This document shows positions 9,096 to 17,474 of a stretch of 64,000 nt of DNA, in pieces. The stretch is from NCBI GenBank assembly GCA_951813085.1, contig OX638348.1, forward strand, positions 4,736,501 through 4,800,500, given 5' to 3'. The number at the start of each line of letters is the position of its first letter. Within the stretch, counting starts at the first letter, position 1. Source of the stretch: an uncultured Opitutaceae bacterium. Its GTDB lineage: Bacteria; Verrucomicrobiota; Verrucomicrobiia; Opitutales; Opitutaceae. The position numbers and the translations under genes are program-made. The notes under the pieces were generated by a model. The model had not been told where the DNA came from and ran no database searches. It was given only the letters and a program-made list of their open reading frames with translations.

Positions 9096-10397
9096 ATGAA
9101 CAATACGCGTCGCCAATTTTTAATGACGGGGACAGCCGCTGCCGCTACTTTTTTTTCTATGCCGCAAGCAGTAGCTCAGACGATGGAATCGTCCCAGCGG
9201 GGGACCAGTCCACTCAAGATCACAAAGGTAGAGCCGCTTATCGTGGCCTCTCCTATGATCGCTGAGTCGCTCGACCACTATGTCGAGATGCCGTCGGTTG
9301 GCGCAATGAACGAATTGCCAGGTATCGGCAGTCGATTGAACCACTCGCTTCCTTCACGGACGAAGGACCGAAAGTTCACTATGCTTCTCAGAATCGAGAC
9401 CAATCAAGGAATTGTCGGTTGGGGAGAGGCGCATGCTCCGGTCGCTCCTGCGGTTCATGCAAAAATCATTACCGATCTGTTCGCGCCCATCTTGATGGGT
9501 CAAGATGCCAGAGCGATTGGACCCTTGTGGGAAAAACTATACTCAAGCCAACGGGTTCGCGGGTATTCAACCGGTTTCTACACCGAGTCGATCGCTGCGG
9601 TAGACATCGCTCTTTGGGACATACTGGGAAAGTTCGCCGAGCTGCCAGTTTATCAGCTACTGGGTGGAAAGTATCGCGATCGAATACCTACCTATCAAGG
9701 GGCCGGAACTCCAGAGGCTGCCCAGCGCTCAATGGAGGAGGGGTTTACCGCGGTCAAGATGGGCTTCAATAAATCTGGATCCGAAGGGATTGAAGTGGTG
9801 GAGAAGGTTTCGGAGGCAATTGGAGACAAGGGGCAACTGCTCATAGATTCCCTCGGAGCTTTTAAATTGCATGAAGCCATCAGAGCAGGGCGCCAATTCG
9901 ATGAGCTGGGCAACATTGGCTGGTTCGAGGATGCCCTGACTCAGGATGATTGGATCAACTATCCAGTTCTTGCCGAAACTCTGGATACGCCGATATGCGC
10001 TGGGGAAGCCATATCGAATCGATTTCAGTTTCGCGATCTCTTTCAGAATAAAGGCGTGGATGTTGTGAACCCCGATGTTGGCCGTGCTGCGGGCATTACG
10101 GAGTGCAAGCGAATCGCCGATCTAGCGGATACCTTCGGAGTGCTTTGGTCGCCCCATGTGAGTACCGGAATGCCTCCCTACGTGGCTGCATCGTTGCACC
10201 TCGCTGTCGCTACCCCGAACGCGGTAATCATGGAAGGGGGCAACATTCACAAGGCCACTGGCGTAAGCGATTCCCGAGGAAATGTACTTCTCAAGCAACC
10301 GATCGAGTTCCAACCCGGGTACGCTGTCGTACCTGAGTCTCCTGGATTGGGAATTGAGTTTGACGAAAAAGCCCTAAAGAAAGTGGTCGTCTCATGA
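9096..10397 (+). CDS. Tat-exported mandelate racemase/muconate lactonizing enzyme family protein
   Basis: 433 residues of the enolase superfamily, preceded by a twin-arginine signal (RRQFLMTG at residues 5-12, then an Ala-rich stretch to about residue 28). The capping and barrel domains are complete. Likely active-site residues are Lys221 (AVKMGF), metal ligands Asp251 (LLIDSLGAF), Glu278 (GWFEDAL) and Glu304 (CAGEAISN), and His354 (WSPHVSTG), which fits an acid-sugar dehydratase or lactone cycloisomerase. Most relatives work in the cytoplasm, so the Tat signal is unusual and suggests a folded, Mg-loaded enzyme acting in the periplasm. First gene of a four-gene set with the DHDPS-family enzyme, a second enolase-superfamily enzyme and a symporter. 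The exact substrate cannot be read from sequence. Confidence 0.88.
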   Translation: MNNTRRQFLMTGTAAAATFFSMPQAVAQTMESSQRGTSPLKITKVEPLIVASPMIAESLDHYVEMPSVGAMNELPGIGSRLNHSLPSRTKDRKFTMLLRIETNQGIVGWGEAHAPVAPAVHAKIITDLFAPILMGQDARAIGPLWEKLYSSQRVRGYSTGFYTESIAAVDIALWDILGKFAELPVYQLLGGKYRDRIPTYQGAGTPEAAQRSMEEGFTAVKMGFNKSGSEGIEVVEKVSEAIGDKGQLLIDSLGAFKLHEAIRAGRQFDELGNIGWFEDALTQDDWINYPVLAETLDTPICAGEAISNRFQFRDLFQNKGVDVVNPDVGRAAGITECKRIADLADTFGVLWSPHVSTGMPPYVAASLHLAVATPNAVIMEGGNIHKATGVSDSRGNVLLKQPIEFQPGYAVVPESPGLGIEFDEKALKKVVVS

Positions 10398-10458
10398 AAA
10401 TTCTCCGGGATCAGCGATTGCCTAGACTATTCAATTCAAGAATTTGCGATAAAATTTT

Positions 10459-11385
10459 ATGACTTCAAAACTAATAGGAATCCTTCCCGTGCTCCCAACT
10501 CCCTTCGATCAGGCGGGTGAAATCGACTTAGTCGCCATGGGAAAAGTGGCCCGGTTTTGCATTGATGCCGGCGCTGCCGCATTGGTCTTTCCGGGTGTGG
10601 CCAGTGAATATGATCACCTTTCTTTGGAGGAGCGCCTTTCCCTATTGGGAGTAGTATGTCGCGCTGCGAAGGGTAGAATTCCCGTGGTTAGCGGGGGAGG
10701 AAAAGGAACGCCCGAAGAAATCGCTAGCAAAATTCTGAAAGCGAAGTCACTGGGAGCTGCCGTCGCCATGGTATTGATACCGAAGCAATTTGAAAAAGAT
10801 GAGGACGGAGCGCTTGCCTTCATGCTGTCCATCATCGAAAAGGCGCCTGGCGTGGATATCATTCTTCAGAATGCGCCGACTCCGATTGGAGCAGGATTGA
10901 GTACGGAATCTATCGCCCGTATCGTAGCGGCGTCCGATTCTATCCGCTACGTTAAGGAGGAGGTGCTGCCTTCAGGACCTCGCATAAGTGGCTTGAAAGC
11001 AGCTGCGTCGGCTCACCTCATTGGCGTAATTGGAGGGGGTGGCGCTCGTTATCTAATCGACGAGATGAATCGCGGAGTGATCGCCGCCATGCCTGCAGCG
11101 GAAATCACCGATATCCACGTAGATATGTGGAATGCCTACCACGGTGGCGATACTGAAAAAGCGCGTGACTTGTATATGCGTTCGCTCCCGCTGCTGATCA
11201 TTCAGACGATATATCGCATGCGCTTGACGAAGCACATACTTACGCAGCGCGGGGTACTTCAGAATGCGCGCGTTCGCGCGCCATTGCCTACATTCGATGA
11301 ATTCGACGTGGATGAGCTATCCGTACAGCTCAAAAGCCTTTCCAGAATCTTGAGAATAGCTCCTATTAAAACGGCTGCTGCATGA
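10459..11385 (+). CDS. Dihydrodipicolinate synthase-family aldolase/dehydratase
   Basis: 308 residues, a full-length DHDPS-superfamily TIM barrel. The Schiff-base lysine is Lys166 in SIRYVKEEV. The usual GTTGE loop appears as FPGVASEYDHL. The Tyr of the common YN-x-P motif is replaced by Gln (LQNAP, residues 136-140), so it is not a lysine-pathway DapA and points to a 2-keto-3-deoxy sugar acid enzyme. Such enzymes cleave or dehydrate the 2-keto-3-deoxy acids made by enolase-superfamily dehydratases, two of which flank this gene. The stop overlaps the next start by four bases (ATGA), showing translational coupling. Products would be pyruvate plus an aldehyde, or a 2-oxoglutarate semialdehyde; which one is undetermined. 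Confidence 0.87.
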   Translation: MTSKLIGILPVLPTPFDQAGEIDLVAMGKVARFCIDAGAAALVFPGVASEYDHLSLEERLSLLGVVCRAAKGRIPVVSGGGKGTPEEIASKILKAKSLGAAVAMVLIPKQFEKDEDGALAFMLSIIEKAPGVDIILQNAPTPIGAGLSTESIARIVAASDSIRYVKEEVLPSGPRISGLKAAASAHLIGVIGGGGARYLIDEMNRGVIAAMPAAEITDIHVDMWNAYHGGDTEKARDLYMRSLPLLIIQTIYRMRLTKHILTQRGVLQNARVRAPLPTFDEFDVDELSVQLKSLSRILRIAPIKTAAA

Positions 11386-12548
11386 ATCGGGTCGTCAAGT
11401 TAGAGCCCTTTATCCTGACTGTGCCGCGGGATGAACCCTACTTGGGGGCCTTGCGCGAGGGCGAGGAGCCGAATGCGAAAGGCTATTTCGTCCGAAAGGG
11501 AAACAAGACCGTTTATCCCACCGTGGATCGCTCTGTACTTGTTCGGGTGGAAACGGATACGGGCATCGTAGGCTGGGGCGAAACCTATGGGATCGTCGCT
11601 CCACGAGCGACCACGGCGATAATTGAAGACCTGCTCGCTGACTTTGTGGTTGGGCGCGATCCTTTGCAGCCGTCTGAGATTCACGATGATTTGTACAATT
11701 TGATGCGCGTTCGTGGATACACGGGTGGCTTCTATTTGGATGCGCTGGCGGCGATCGACATCGCCCTTTGGGATGCTGCAGGACGGTTGCAGGAGAAGCC
11801 TGTCTGCGAATTGCTGGGAGGACGTATCCATGAGACTCTTCCCGGGTACGTTTCCGGGTTGCCCAAACCTACTTTGGCAGAGCGAGTCGCCTTTGCCCAG
11901 GAATGGCAAGCCCGTGGCTTCGACAGCTTTAAATTCGCCGCTCCGGTTGCGGACGACGGAATCGTTGCAGAAATTTCGGAACTGCGAAAAGCCCTGGGTC
12001 CGGACGCTCGCATTGCCGCAGATATGCATTGGGCCCACACCCCGGATGAGGCGATAGCGGCGATATTGGAAATGGAACCGCATGGACTGTGGTTCGCAGA
12101 GGCGCCTATCGCGACTGAAGATGTTCAAGGGCTCGCTCGTGTTTGCAAAGGCGTTTCGTCGCCCGTAGGCGCCGGAGAAGAGTGGCGTACCATTTTTGAA
12201 GCCCAATTACGCTTCAACGCGCAAGCAGTGAATATCGTCCAGCCTGAGATGGGGCACACGGGTATTACGCAATTTACGCGCATCGCTCGCGCCGCGCATG
12301 CGCTGGGCATACGCGTTATCCCGCATGCGACCATTGGCTCCGGGATTTTTCTAGCGGCAAGCCTGCAGGCCACATTGGCCCTAGAGGGTGTGGACGGCCA
12401 TGAATTTCAACATTCGATTTTTCTCCGTAACCAAGGACTCATTACAGACGGATTGGAATGTTCCAATGGAGAGTATCGAGTCAGCGATTCCGTCGGTATT
12501 GGAGTTGAGCCAACTGACAAGCTCGTCTCTCAATTGGAACGACCCTAG
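11382..12548 (+). CDS. Mandelate racemase/muconate lactonizing enzyme family protein (cytoplasmic)
   Basis: 388 residues with no signal peptide. Typical enolase-superfamily features are GIVGWGETYG, RGYTGGFYLDALAAIDIALWD and CELLGG. Candidate active-site residues are Lys184 (FKFAA), Asp214 (ADMHW), Glu240 (WFAEAP), Glu266 (GAGEEW) and His315 (VIPHATIGSG). This set fits dehydration of a sugar acid or ring-opening of an aldarolactone (galactarolactone cycloisomerase-like). It is coupled to the DHDPS-family gene by ATGA overlap and followed 50 bases later by the symporter. With the flanking sugar dehydrogenase genes it would give an oxidative, non-phosphorylating uronate or deoxyhexose route; this is an inference from gene order. 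Confidence 0.87.
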   Translation: MNRVVKLEPFILTVPRDEPYLGALREGEEPNAKGYFVRKGNKTVYPTVDRSVLVRVETDTGIVGWGETYGIVAPRATTAIIEDLLADFVVGRDPLQPSEIHDDLYNLMRVRGYTGGFYLDALAAIDIALWDAAGRLQEKPVCELLGGRIHETLPGYVSGLPKPTLAERVAFAQEWQARGFDSFKFAAPVADDGIVAEISELRKALGPDARIAADMHWAHTPDEAIAAILEMEPHGLWFAEAPIATEDVQGLARVCKGVSSPVGAGEEWRTIFEAQLRFNAQAVNIVQPEMGHTGITQFTRIARAAHALGIRVIPHATIGSGIFLAASLQATLALEGVDGHEFQHSIFLRNQGLITDGLECSNGEYRVSDSVGIGVEPTDKLVSQLERP

Positions 12549-12598
12549 CCTCTTGATTCGCCCTCCGAAGAAACGCATAAACGCAGCATAGCCCCTCC

Positions 12599-14320
12599 AT
12601 GCAAAACGTAGACTATATCGTAATCGTACTTTACATCGTTGGCATCGTCGGCGCGGGAACGGTGTTCGCGAACAAGATGAAGAATTCCAAGGAGATGTTC
12701 GCTGCGGGCGGGCAATCGCCCTGGTGGGTATCCGGACTGTCCGCATTCATGACGATGTTCTCTGCGGGGACGTTTGTCGTGTGGGGTGGGATCGCTTACA
12801 AATACGGGGCTGTGGCGATCGCCATCAATTTGTGTTACGGAGTGTCCGCTTTGCTGGTGGGCTGGTTGCTCGCAGGCGTGTGGAGGAATGCGGGCGTAAA
12901 TTCAGCCTCCGAGTTTCTCCAGCTACGATTCGGTAATTCAATCGTTCAATTCTATACCTGGTTCAAAGGATCCTTGACCTTGTTCTCTAGCGGCGGGGCG
13001 GTGTATGCCTTGTCCAAGATCGTTAGCGCCCTGATGCCACTGCCGGCGGGCCACATATTGGCGGATCCGGCGACTGGGTACCTTTCGGTACCCTTAACAT
13101 CGATCGCGATTTGCTTGATTGTAATAATCATCGCGTTCGTTGGAGGGCTTTGGGCGGTGTTGATGACCGATGTGCTTCAATTCGTCATCCTCACCGTATC
13201 CGTCGTGTTTGTCGTGCCACTGATCTTGATCGAAGTAGGAGGATGGGGGTCCTTCGTGTCTGTAGCGCCTGACGGCTTTCTAAAACCGGTAGCCGCTGAT
13301 TTCTCGGGCTGGTTCTTGCTCGGATGGATGACCGTTAACTTCTTCGTTTTCGCTGGCGATTGGTCATTCGTGCAACGTTGGGTATGCGTTCCCACTGCTA
13401 AAGATGCGAAGAAGTCAGCTTACCTGATTGCGGTTCTATATCTCGTCAGCCCCGTATTCTGGATGTTGCCACCGCTCCTGTATCGCGCCATAAATCCTGA
13501 CGCGGATACCGAGCAAGCCTACATTCTCGCCTGCAAGCTGGTGCTACCTGCGGGAATGATGGGTCTCATGGTAGCAGCCATGGCCTCCGCCACCGCGAGC
13601 CAAGCGACGACGCGTCTCAATGTATTCGCGGGAGCATTTACAGAAGCCTACCATCGATTGATAAATAAGGGCGCCTCCGAAATTCAGCTCGTTCTTGCGG
13701 GAAGAGTCATCACCGTGATTCTTGGCCTAGTCACTATGGCAGGCGCCTTGTTGATTCCTCGCTACGGATATACCAAGTTCATAGTCGATATCAATACCTT
13801 GCTGTACGTACCCTTGTTCCTTCCAACGGTTTGGGGTCTCTTCTCAAAGAAAATCGGGCTCACCGCTTGCTGGGTGACCACGGCAGCGGGATTCGTAACC
13901 GCCTATGTGGTTAAGTTCGCCCTTGCTCGGGGTGGATTTCTCACAGAGGTCGAAATGCTGCAGCCTATTGTCGGTTGGATCGCTGAAAATTCGAGAATTG
14001 CCGACATGCTGGGTGGAATCGTAATGCCATTTCTGATACTAATCGTCTGGGAGTTGGCAGGAAAGCGCGAAAACGCAGGATGGCAACGCGCCCTGACGGC
14101 GCAGCGAGCGTTTCACGAGCAACCAGCGGCCAGAATCGATACCTTGCCTGGTAGAATGGTAGCGATATCGTTGGTTGTGATCGCTGTCGTGATGCTAGGT
14201 CTAGCGATCGTCGGCGTCGGTCAAGCGGGAGTGCTCGTCGCCTTCTCCTTGGTGCTCTTCGCTATTTCGGCAGTTTTATTCGTAATCCTCAAGCGAACGG
14301 ACCGGTCTGTGAACGGATAG
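12599..14320 (+). CDS. Sodium:solute symporter (SSS family)
   Basis: 573 residues, about 13 hydrophobic segments spread over the whole length. Features of the family include an early KNSKEMFAAGGQSPWWVSGLSAFMTMFSAGTF stretch (residues about 25-57), the conserved GDWSFVQRW segment after helix 7 and an ATASQATTRLNVFAGAF region. Such transporters bring sugars or sugar acids into the cytoplasm with Na+. As the last gene of the operon starting at 9096, it most likely imports the mono- or disaccharide acid product of periplasmic cleavage. The convergent minus-strand epimerase gene ends 16 bases away; no clear terminator lies between the two stops. Confidence 0.9.
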   Translation: MQNVDYIVIVLYIVGIVGAGTVFANKMKNSKEMFAAGGQSPWWVSGLSAFMTMFSAGTFVVWGGIAYKYGAVAIAINLCYGVSALLVGWLLAGVWRNAGVNSASEFLQLRFGNSIVQFYTWFKGSLTLFSSGGAVYALSKIVSALMPLPAGHILADPATGYLSVPLTSIAICLIVIIIAFVGGLWAVLMTDVLQFVILTVSVVFVVPLILIEVGGWGSFVSVAPDGFLKPVAADFSGWFLLGWMTVNFFVFAGDWSFVQRWVCVPTAKDAKKSAYLIAVLYLVSPVFWMLPPLLYRAINPDADTEQAYILACKLVLPAGMMGLMVAAMASATASQATTRLNVFAGAFTEAYHRLINKGASEIQLVLAGRVITVILGLVTMAGALLIPRYGYTKFIVDINTLLYVPLFLPTVWGLFSKKIGLTACWVTTAAGFVTAYVVKFALARGGFLTEVEMLQPIVGWIAENSRIADMLGGIVMPFLILIVWELAGKRENAGWQRALTAQRAFHEQPAARIDTLPGRMVAISLVVIAVVMLGLAIVGVGQAGVLVAFSLVLFAISAVLFVILKRTDRSVNG

Positions 14321-14335
14321 TCAAGTTCGATACCT

Positions 14336-15301
14336 TTAGAGTGAGCTGGCCGCGTCTTCTACCATGCGCTCAAATGTCCATTCAGGCTTATAGCCTAGCA
14401 AGTCTTGAGCCTTGCGATAGTCGGTTTCATAGTAAAGGTCGGGTCCGGGTATATTGATGTCTACGATTCCAAGACCTGTTTTCGATTGAAGCAGCGCTAT
14501 AGCCTCGTCGAAGGATGTCGCCATGGGAGGGGCGAGATTGAATGTCTCTCCGATCGCCGCTTCCGAATCAAGCGCGCAGAGAATGCCCGAAACGGTATCA
14601 CGTGTATCTGATATTCCAATACGGTGTGGGCGACCATCCGAGTTGCGGCTGACAACAAGTTGATTGTCGCCGGTGTCGTAAGATTCCAAAAGATCCGCTA
14701 GGGCGTCGTTTCCAAATCCGCGCTGCTGCCGAATCTTCGCGTGAAGGTAGAAGCGAGATCCAGAAAAGAAGGAATTCGCATCGAGCAGCTCCGAAGCATT
14801 CTGAGTATGCGAAAATCTGAGAATAGTGGCCTTGAGCCCCTTCGAGCGTTCATGGTACCTGACAGCTTGTTCGCCCAGCAGCTTGGTTAACCCGTAGGGG
14901 CTGCTTGGGTTTTGCGGGTGATTTTCGTCGATGGGCAGGTAATTCGGGTTTCGATCCGGGTACACCTCACCGCTACTTGCGAATAGGAACCGTTCGACCG
15001 CGTTTGCAGTGGTGGCAGAAAGCAGGTTTACGGTACCATTGACGTTGGATTCGAATAGCAGGTCCTGTTCTTCTGCCTTCCAGGTCATTAGCGCCCCTAT
15101 ATGGAGAACGGTGTCTACGCCTTGGAATGCTTTGGCGATTGCATTGGGATCCGACAGGCTACCTTCAACGCCGCTAAAATTGGGATGCTCGATGCGCGAG
15201 CGGACGACATCGAAACCGATCACACGCTCGCCCCTGTCCAGGAGAATGGTTGCTACCTCGCGGCCGATTCGGCCTGCGGAACCGGTAATCAAGACGTTCA
15301 T
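14336..15301 (-). CDS. NAD-dependent epimerase/dehydratase-family sugar dehydrogenase
   Basis: 321 residues, extended short-chain dehydrogenase fold. The nucleotide-binding loop is GSAGRIG at residues 7-13, with Asp31 after the second strand (favouring NAD over NADP), Ser109/Ser110 and the catalytic pair Tyr136/Lys140 in SPYGLTK. The short, domain-poor C-terminus (DTRDTVSGILCALDS…FNLAPP) recalls uronate dehydrogenase-type enzymes, which oxidise uronates to lactones, but a true epimerase cannot be excluded. It is divergent from lacI and shares with it a 176-base promoter region holding the operator palindrome at 15380. In the proposed pathway it would supply the lactone or acid used by the enolase-superfamily enzymes. 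Confidence 0.82.
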   Translation of the reverse strand: MNVLITGSAGRIGREVATILLDRGERVIGFDVVRSRIEHPNFSGVEGSLSDPNAIAKAFQGVDTVLHIGALMTWKAEEQDLLFESNVNGTVNLLSATTANAVERFLFASSGEVYPDRNPNYLPIDENHPQNPSSPYGLTKLLGEQAVRYHERSKGLKATILRFSHTQNASELLDANSFFSGSRFYLHAKIRQQRGFGNDALADLLESYDTGDNQLVVSRNSDGRPHRIGISDTRDTVSGILCALDSEAAIGETFNLAPPMATSFDEAIALLQSKTGLGIVDINIPGPDLYYETDYRKAQDLLGYKPEWTFERMVEDAASSL

Positions 15302-15379
15302 CGAAAGAGGGAGCGGTAAAGGTTCATCAGTGTAACACGAGAGCGTAAAGGGCTTTTGTTGACTTAGAAACCCTCATTT

Positions 15380-15394
15380 AGTCAACTGTTGACC
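15380..15394. promoter_or_regulatory. Palindromic operator candidate between the dehydrogenase gene and lacI
   Basis: AGTCAA-CTG-TTGACC, an almost perfect inverted repeat, lies in the divergent intergenic region 83 bases before the LacI start. It is the twin of the 5521-5535 site (13 of 15 bases, and the following TAAT is also shared). A third half-site-like TTGACT lies at 15359. The position fits autoregulation of lacI and control of the minus-strand dehydrogenase. Confidence 0.6.
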
Positions 15395-15477
15395 TAATAA
15401 GCGTTCGATTGTGGGGGACGCAGGTGGAATACTGCATTTCTCCCCCGCGCTTAGGCTGATATGAGCGCTGAGCTTTT

Positions 15478-16581
15478 ATGATGAAGAGCGATGGATGTCT
15501 AAGTAGCGGTATGGGCGAAAATCCGAGAGTCAATAGGGTCAGCATGCGGGACCTAGCTAAGGAGGTCGGTGTTTCAGTATCGGCTGTGTCGCTCGCATTG
15601 CGGAATAGCCCCAAGGTGTCCGAGCGCCGACGGAAAGAAATTCACGAAGCCGCTGAGCGAATTGGCTATGTCAAGGATGGTCGAGTGGCTGAGTTGATGG
15701 AGCACATGCGCACCTTCCGATCTAAAGAACGCATGTCTACGATTGCCGTCATTATTTCTGAAATTCGCAAGTCAGAGATTTCCAACTACCCAAGGATGGT
15801 TACGCTGACGAAAGGAGTTGAGGAAGAAGCCAAGAAAAATGGCTATGGCGTAGACTTTATGTATCTTAGGGATCTTGGAGTTACGCCGAAACGTTTACGC
15901 AATATATTGCTCGCCCGTGGAATTAAAGGAATCGTTGTGATGCCATTTCCATCGGGAGTGGGAACGTTTGAAATGGATATCTCGGGATTTTGCGTCTCTA
16001 CACCAGGTTACAGCATTGTTAAGCCAACGATTAATCGCGCTTGCCCAGGCTTTCTACAAATGATGGACGAGCTTCTTGAGCAAATTTGTCGCTTGGGTTA
16101 CAAACGTATTGGATTTATTATGACATATCCTCCTGGGGGTATTGGACACAAGCTCTATTCATCTTCATTCCTCTACTACACAATGCTAATTGATAAGAGC
16201 CTTCGAATTCCCATTTTGACTCGAGAGGATGTTGGTATTGTTGGAATTCAAAAGTGGATGAACACGTACAAGCCAGACGTGGTAGTCAGCTCGGGAATGG
16301 TCTATAGGATTCTCGAGAATTTAGGCTACAAGATGCCTGAGAATCTGGGTTTTGCCAGTCTTGAACTGCAGGAAGACCATTGGCAGGCATCTGGTGTTGA
16401 CCATCGGTATGGGTTGGTGGGTAGCGAAGCCCTAAAGCTGACGTTCTCTGATATAAACTTGAATCACTTAGGGATTCCAGAGAATCCGAAGGTCGTCCTC
16501 GTCGATAGCCATTTCAGGGAAGGCAATACGCTTCGAAAAGTAGGAAGAGCTCGACCTATCAAGCTCAGGACGACGAAGTAG
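15478..16581 (+). CDS. LacI-family transcriptional regulator
   Basis: 367 residues. A LacI helix-turn-helix lies at about residues 22-46 (MRDLAKEVGVSVSAVSLALR, then a hinge helix SERRRKEIHEAAERIGYV). The C-terminal ligand domain is present but unlike textbook periplasmic-binding domains in its middle; it is closer to the divergent verrucomicrobial type (STIAVIISEIRKSEI, RGIKGIVVMPFPSG, ENLGFASLELQED). Start ATG 15478; ATG 15481 and ATG 15511 are also possible since the DNA-binding part begins later. Base composition is slightly AT-richer than the neighbours. The 5521 and 15380 palindromes are its likely operators, so it should control the TonB receptor, the dehydrogenase and itself, with a sugar acid as inducer. 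Confidence 0.9.
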   Translation: MMKSDGCLSSGMGENPRVNRVSMRDLAKEVGVSVSAVSLALRNSPKVSERRRKEIHEAAERIGYVKDGRVAELMEHMRTFRSKERMSTIAVIISEIRKSEISNYPRMVTLTKGVEEEAKKNGYGVDFMYLRDLGVTPKRLRNILLARGIKGIVVMPFPSGVGTFEMDISGFCVSTPGYSIVKPTINRACPGFLQMMDELLEQICRLGYKRIGFIMTYPPGGIGHKLYSSSFLYYTMLIDKSLRIPILTREDVGIVGIQKWMNTYKPDVVVSSGMVYRILENLGYKMPENLGFASLELQEDHWQASGVDHRYGLVGSEALKLTFSDINLNHLGIPENPKVVLVDSHFREGNTLRKVGRARPIKLRTTK

Positions 16582-16602
16582 CGAATAATTTGGCGCAATT
16601 GT

Positions 16603-17463
16603 ATGAGGATAGTTGTTACAGGTGCTTCAGGTCGATTGGGTGGAACGCTCTGTCGGGCATTAGAAGGAAATGGGGAGGACTTTATTGGAGTGGACCACGT
16701 CGTTGACGACTCTGTAGAACTTCCAGTTGTACATGCAGATTTGAGAATAGCGAGCGTGTGTGAAGGATTGTTCGATGGTGTGGATGTATTGGCGCACTTC
16801 GCGAACAATCCAAATTGGAATACCGGGAATCCGTTGGATATCTACAATGATAACCTCGTTATGAACCGAAATGTCTTTGGGGCGGCGATTGCTGCGGGAT
16901 GCAAAAGGATCATATTCGCTAGTTCAATACAGGTTTGCAATGGGTTCCTGCCGATAGATGACCGGGAACAACAAGAGATAGTGACTCCCTACATTCCCTT
17001 CGATTCCGATATGCCTGCTATACCGAGAAATATGTACGCTCTAAGCAAGGAAGCAGGGGAGAGCTTACTGCGATTTTATTCGGAAACGCAGGGCATCGTT
17101 TCCGTTTCGATTCGGTATCCTCTGCTTCTTGACGAGGGAGAGCTAAGAAAGGTGTTCGAAAAGGGGGGGATGCATCGCGGTAAGTGCTTCGATGCCTACG
17201 CCTACTTGCCTATGCGCTCAGGGGCTGCGGCGGCCCATGCGGCGATGACTGCCAGCTTGAGGGGTTATAATCAGTACTTTGTCGCATCGAATGACAATCT
17301 AGAGCAACGGTCTGCTCGTGACGTATACGAGGAACAGCTTTCGCGCCTACCTCTCAGGAATTCACTCGAATCCTTGGTCGATTGCATGAAAGCTGAGGAA
17401 GAACTAGGATGGCGGCAACCTCGGTCTCTATCAGAGGAGATGATGCGCGATGGAAAGAACTAG
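16603..17463 (+). CDS. NAD(P)-dependent epimerase/dehydrogenase (second SDR)
   Basis: 286 residues of the extended SDR fold with GASGRLG at residues 7-13, a VIA-type Asp (GVDHV), the Ser of FASSIQV and the catalytic YALSK motif (Tyr and Lys four apart). It is shorter than UDP-sugar epimerases and again resembles uronate dehydrogenase-like proteins (…PLDIYNDNLVMNRNVFGAAI, IRYPLLLDEGELRK). It starts 21 bases after lacI and is followed 11 bases later by a sulfatase, so it belongs to the same transcript. Two SDRs in one island suggest two different monosaccharides, or oxidation of both a uronate and a neutral deoxysugar; which is which cannot be told. Confidence 0.8.
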   Translation: MRIVVTGASGRLGGTLCRALEGNGEDFIGVDHVVDDSVELPVVHADLRIASVCEGLFDGVDVLAHFANNPNWNTGNPLDIYNDNLVMNRNVFGAAIAAGCKRIIFASSIQVCNGFLPIDDREQQEIVTPYIPFDSDMPAIPRNMYALSKEAGESLLRFYSETQGIVSVSIRYPLLLDEGELRKVFEKGGMHRGKCFDAYAYLPMRSGAAAAHAAMTASLRGYNQYFVASNDNLEQRSARDVYEEQLSRLPLRNSLESLVDCMKAEEELGWRQPRSLSEEMMRDGKN

Positions 17464-17474
17464 CTAATTGTTGA

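Noticed and set aside
11400-12206. 268-codon minus-strand open frame inside the enolase-superfamily gene
   Set aside because: Antisense shadow; composition is Arg/Phe-rich without motif.
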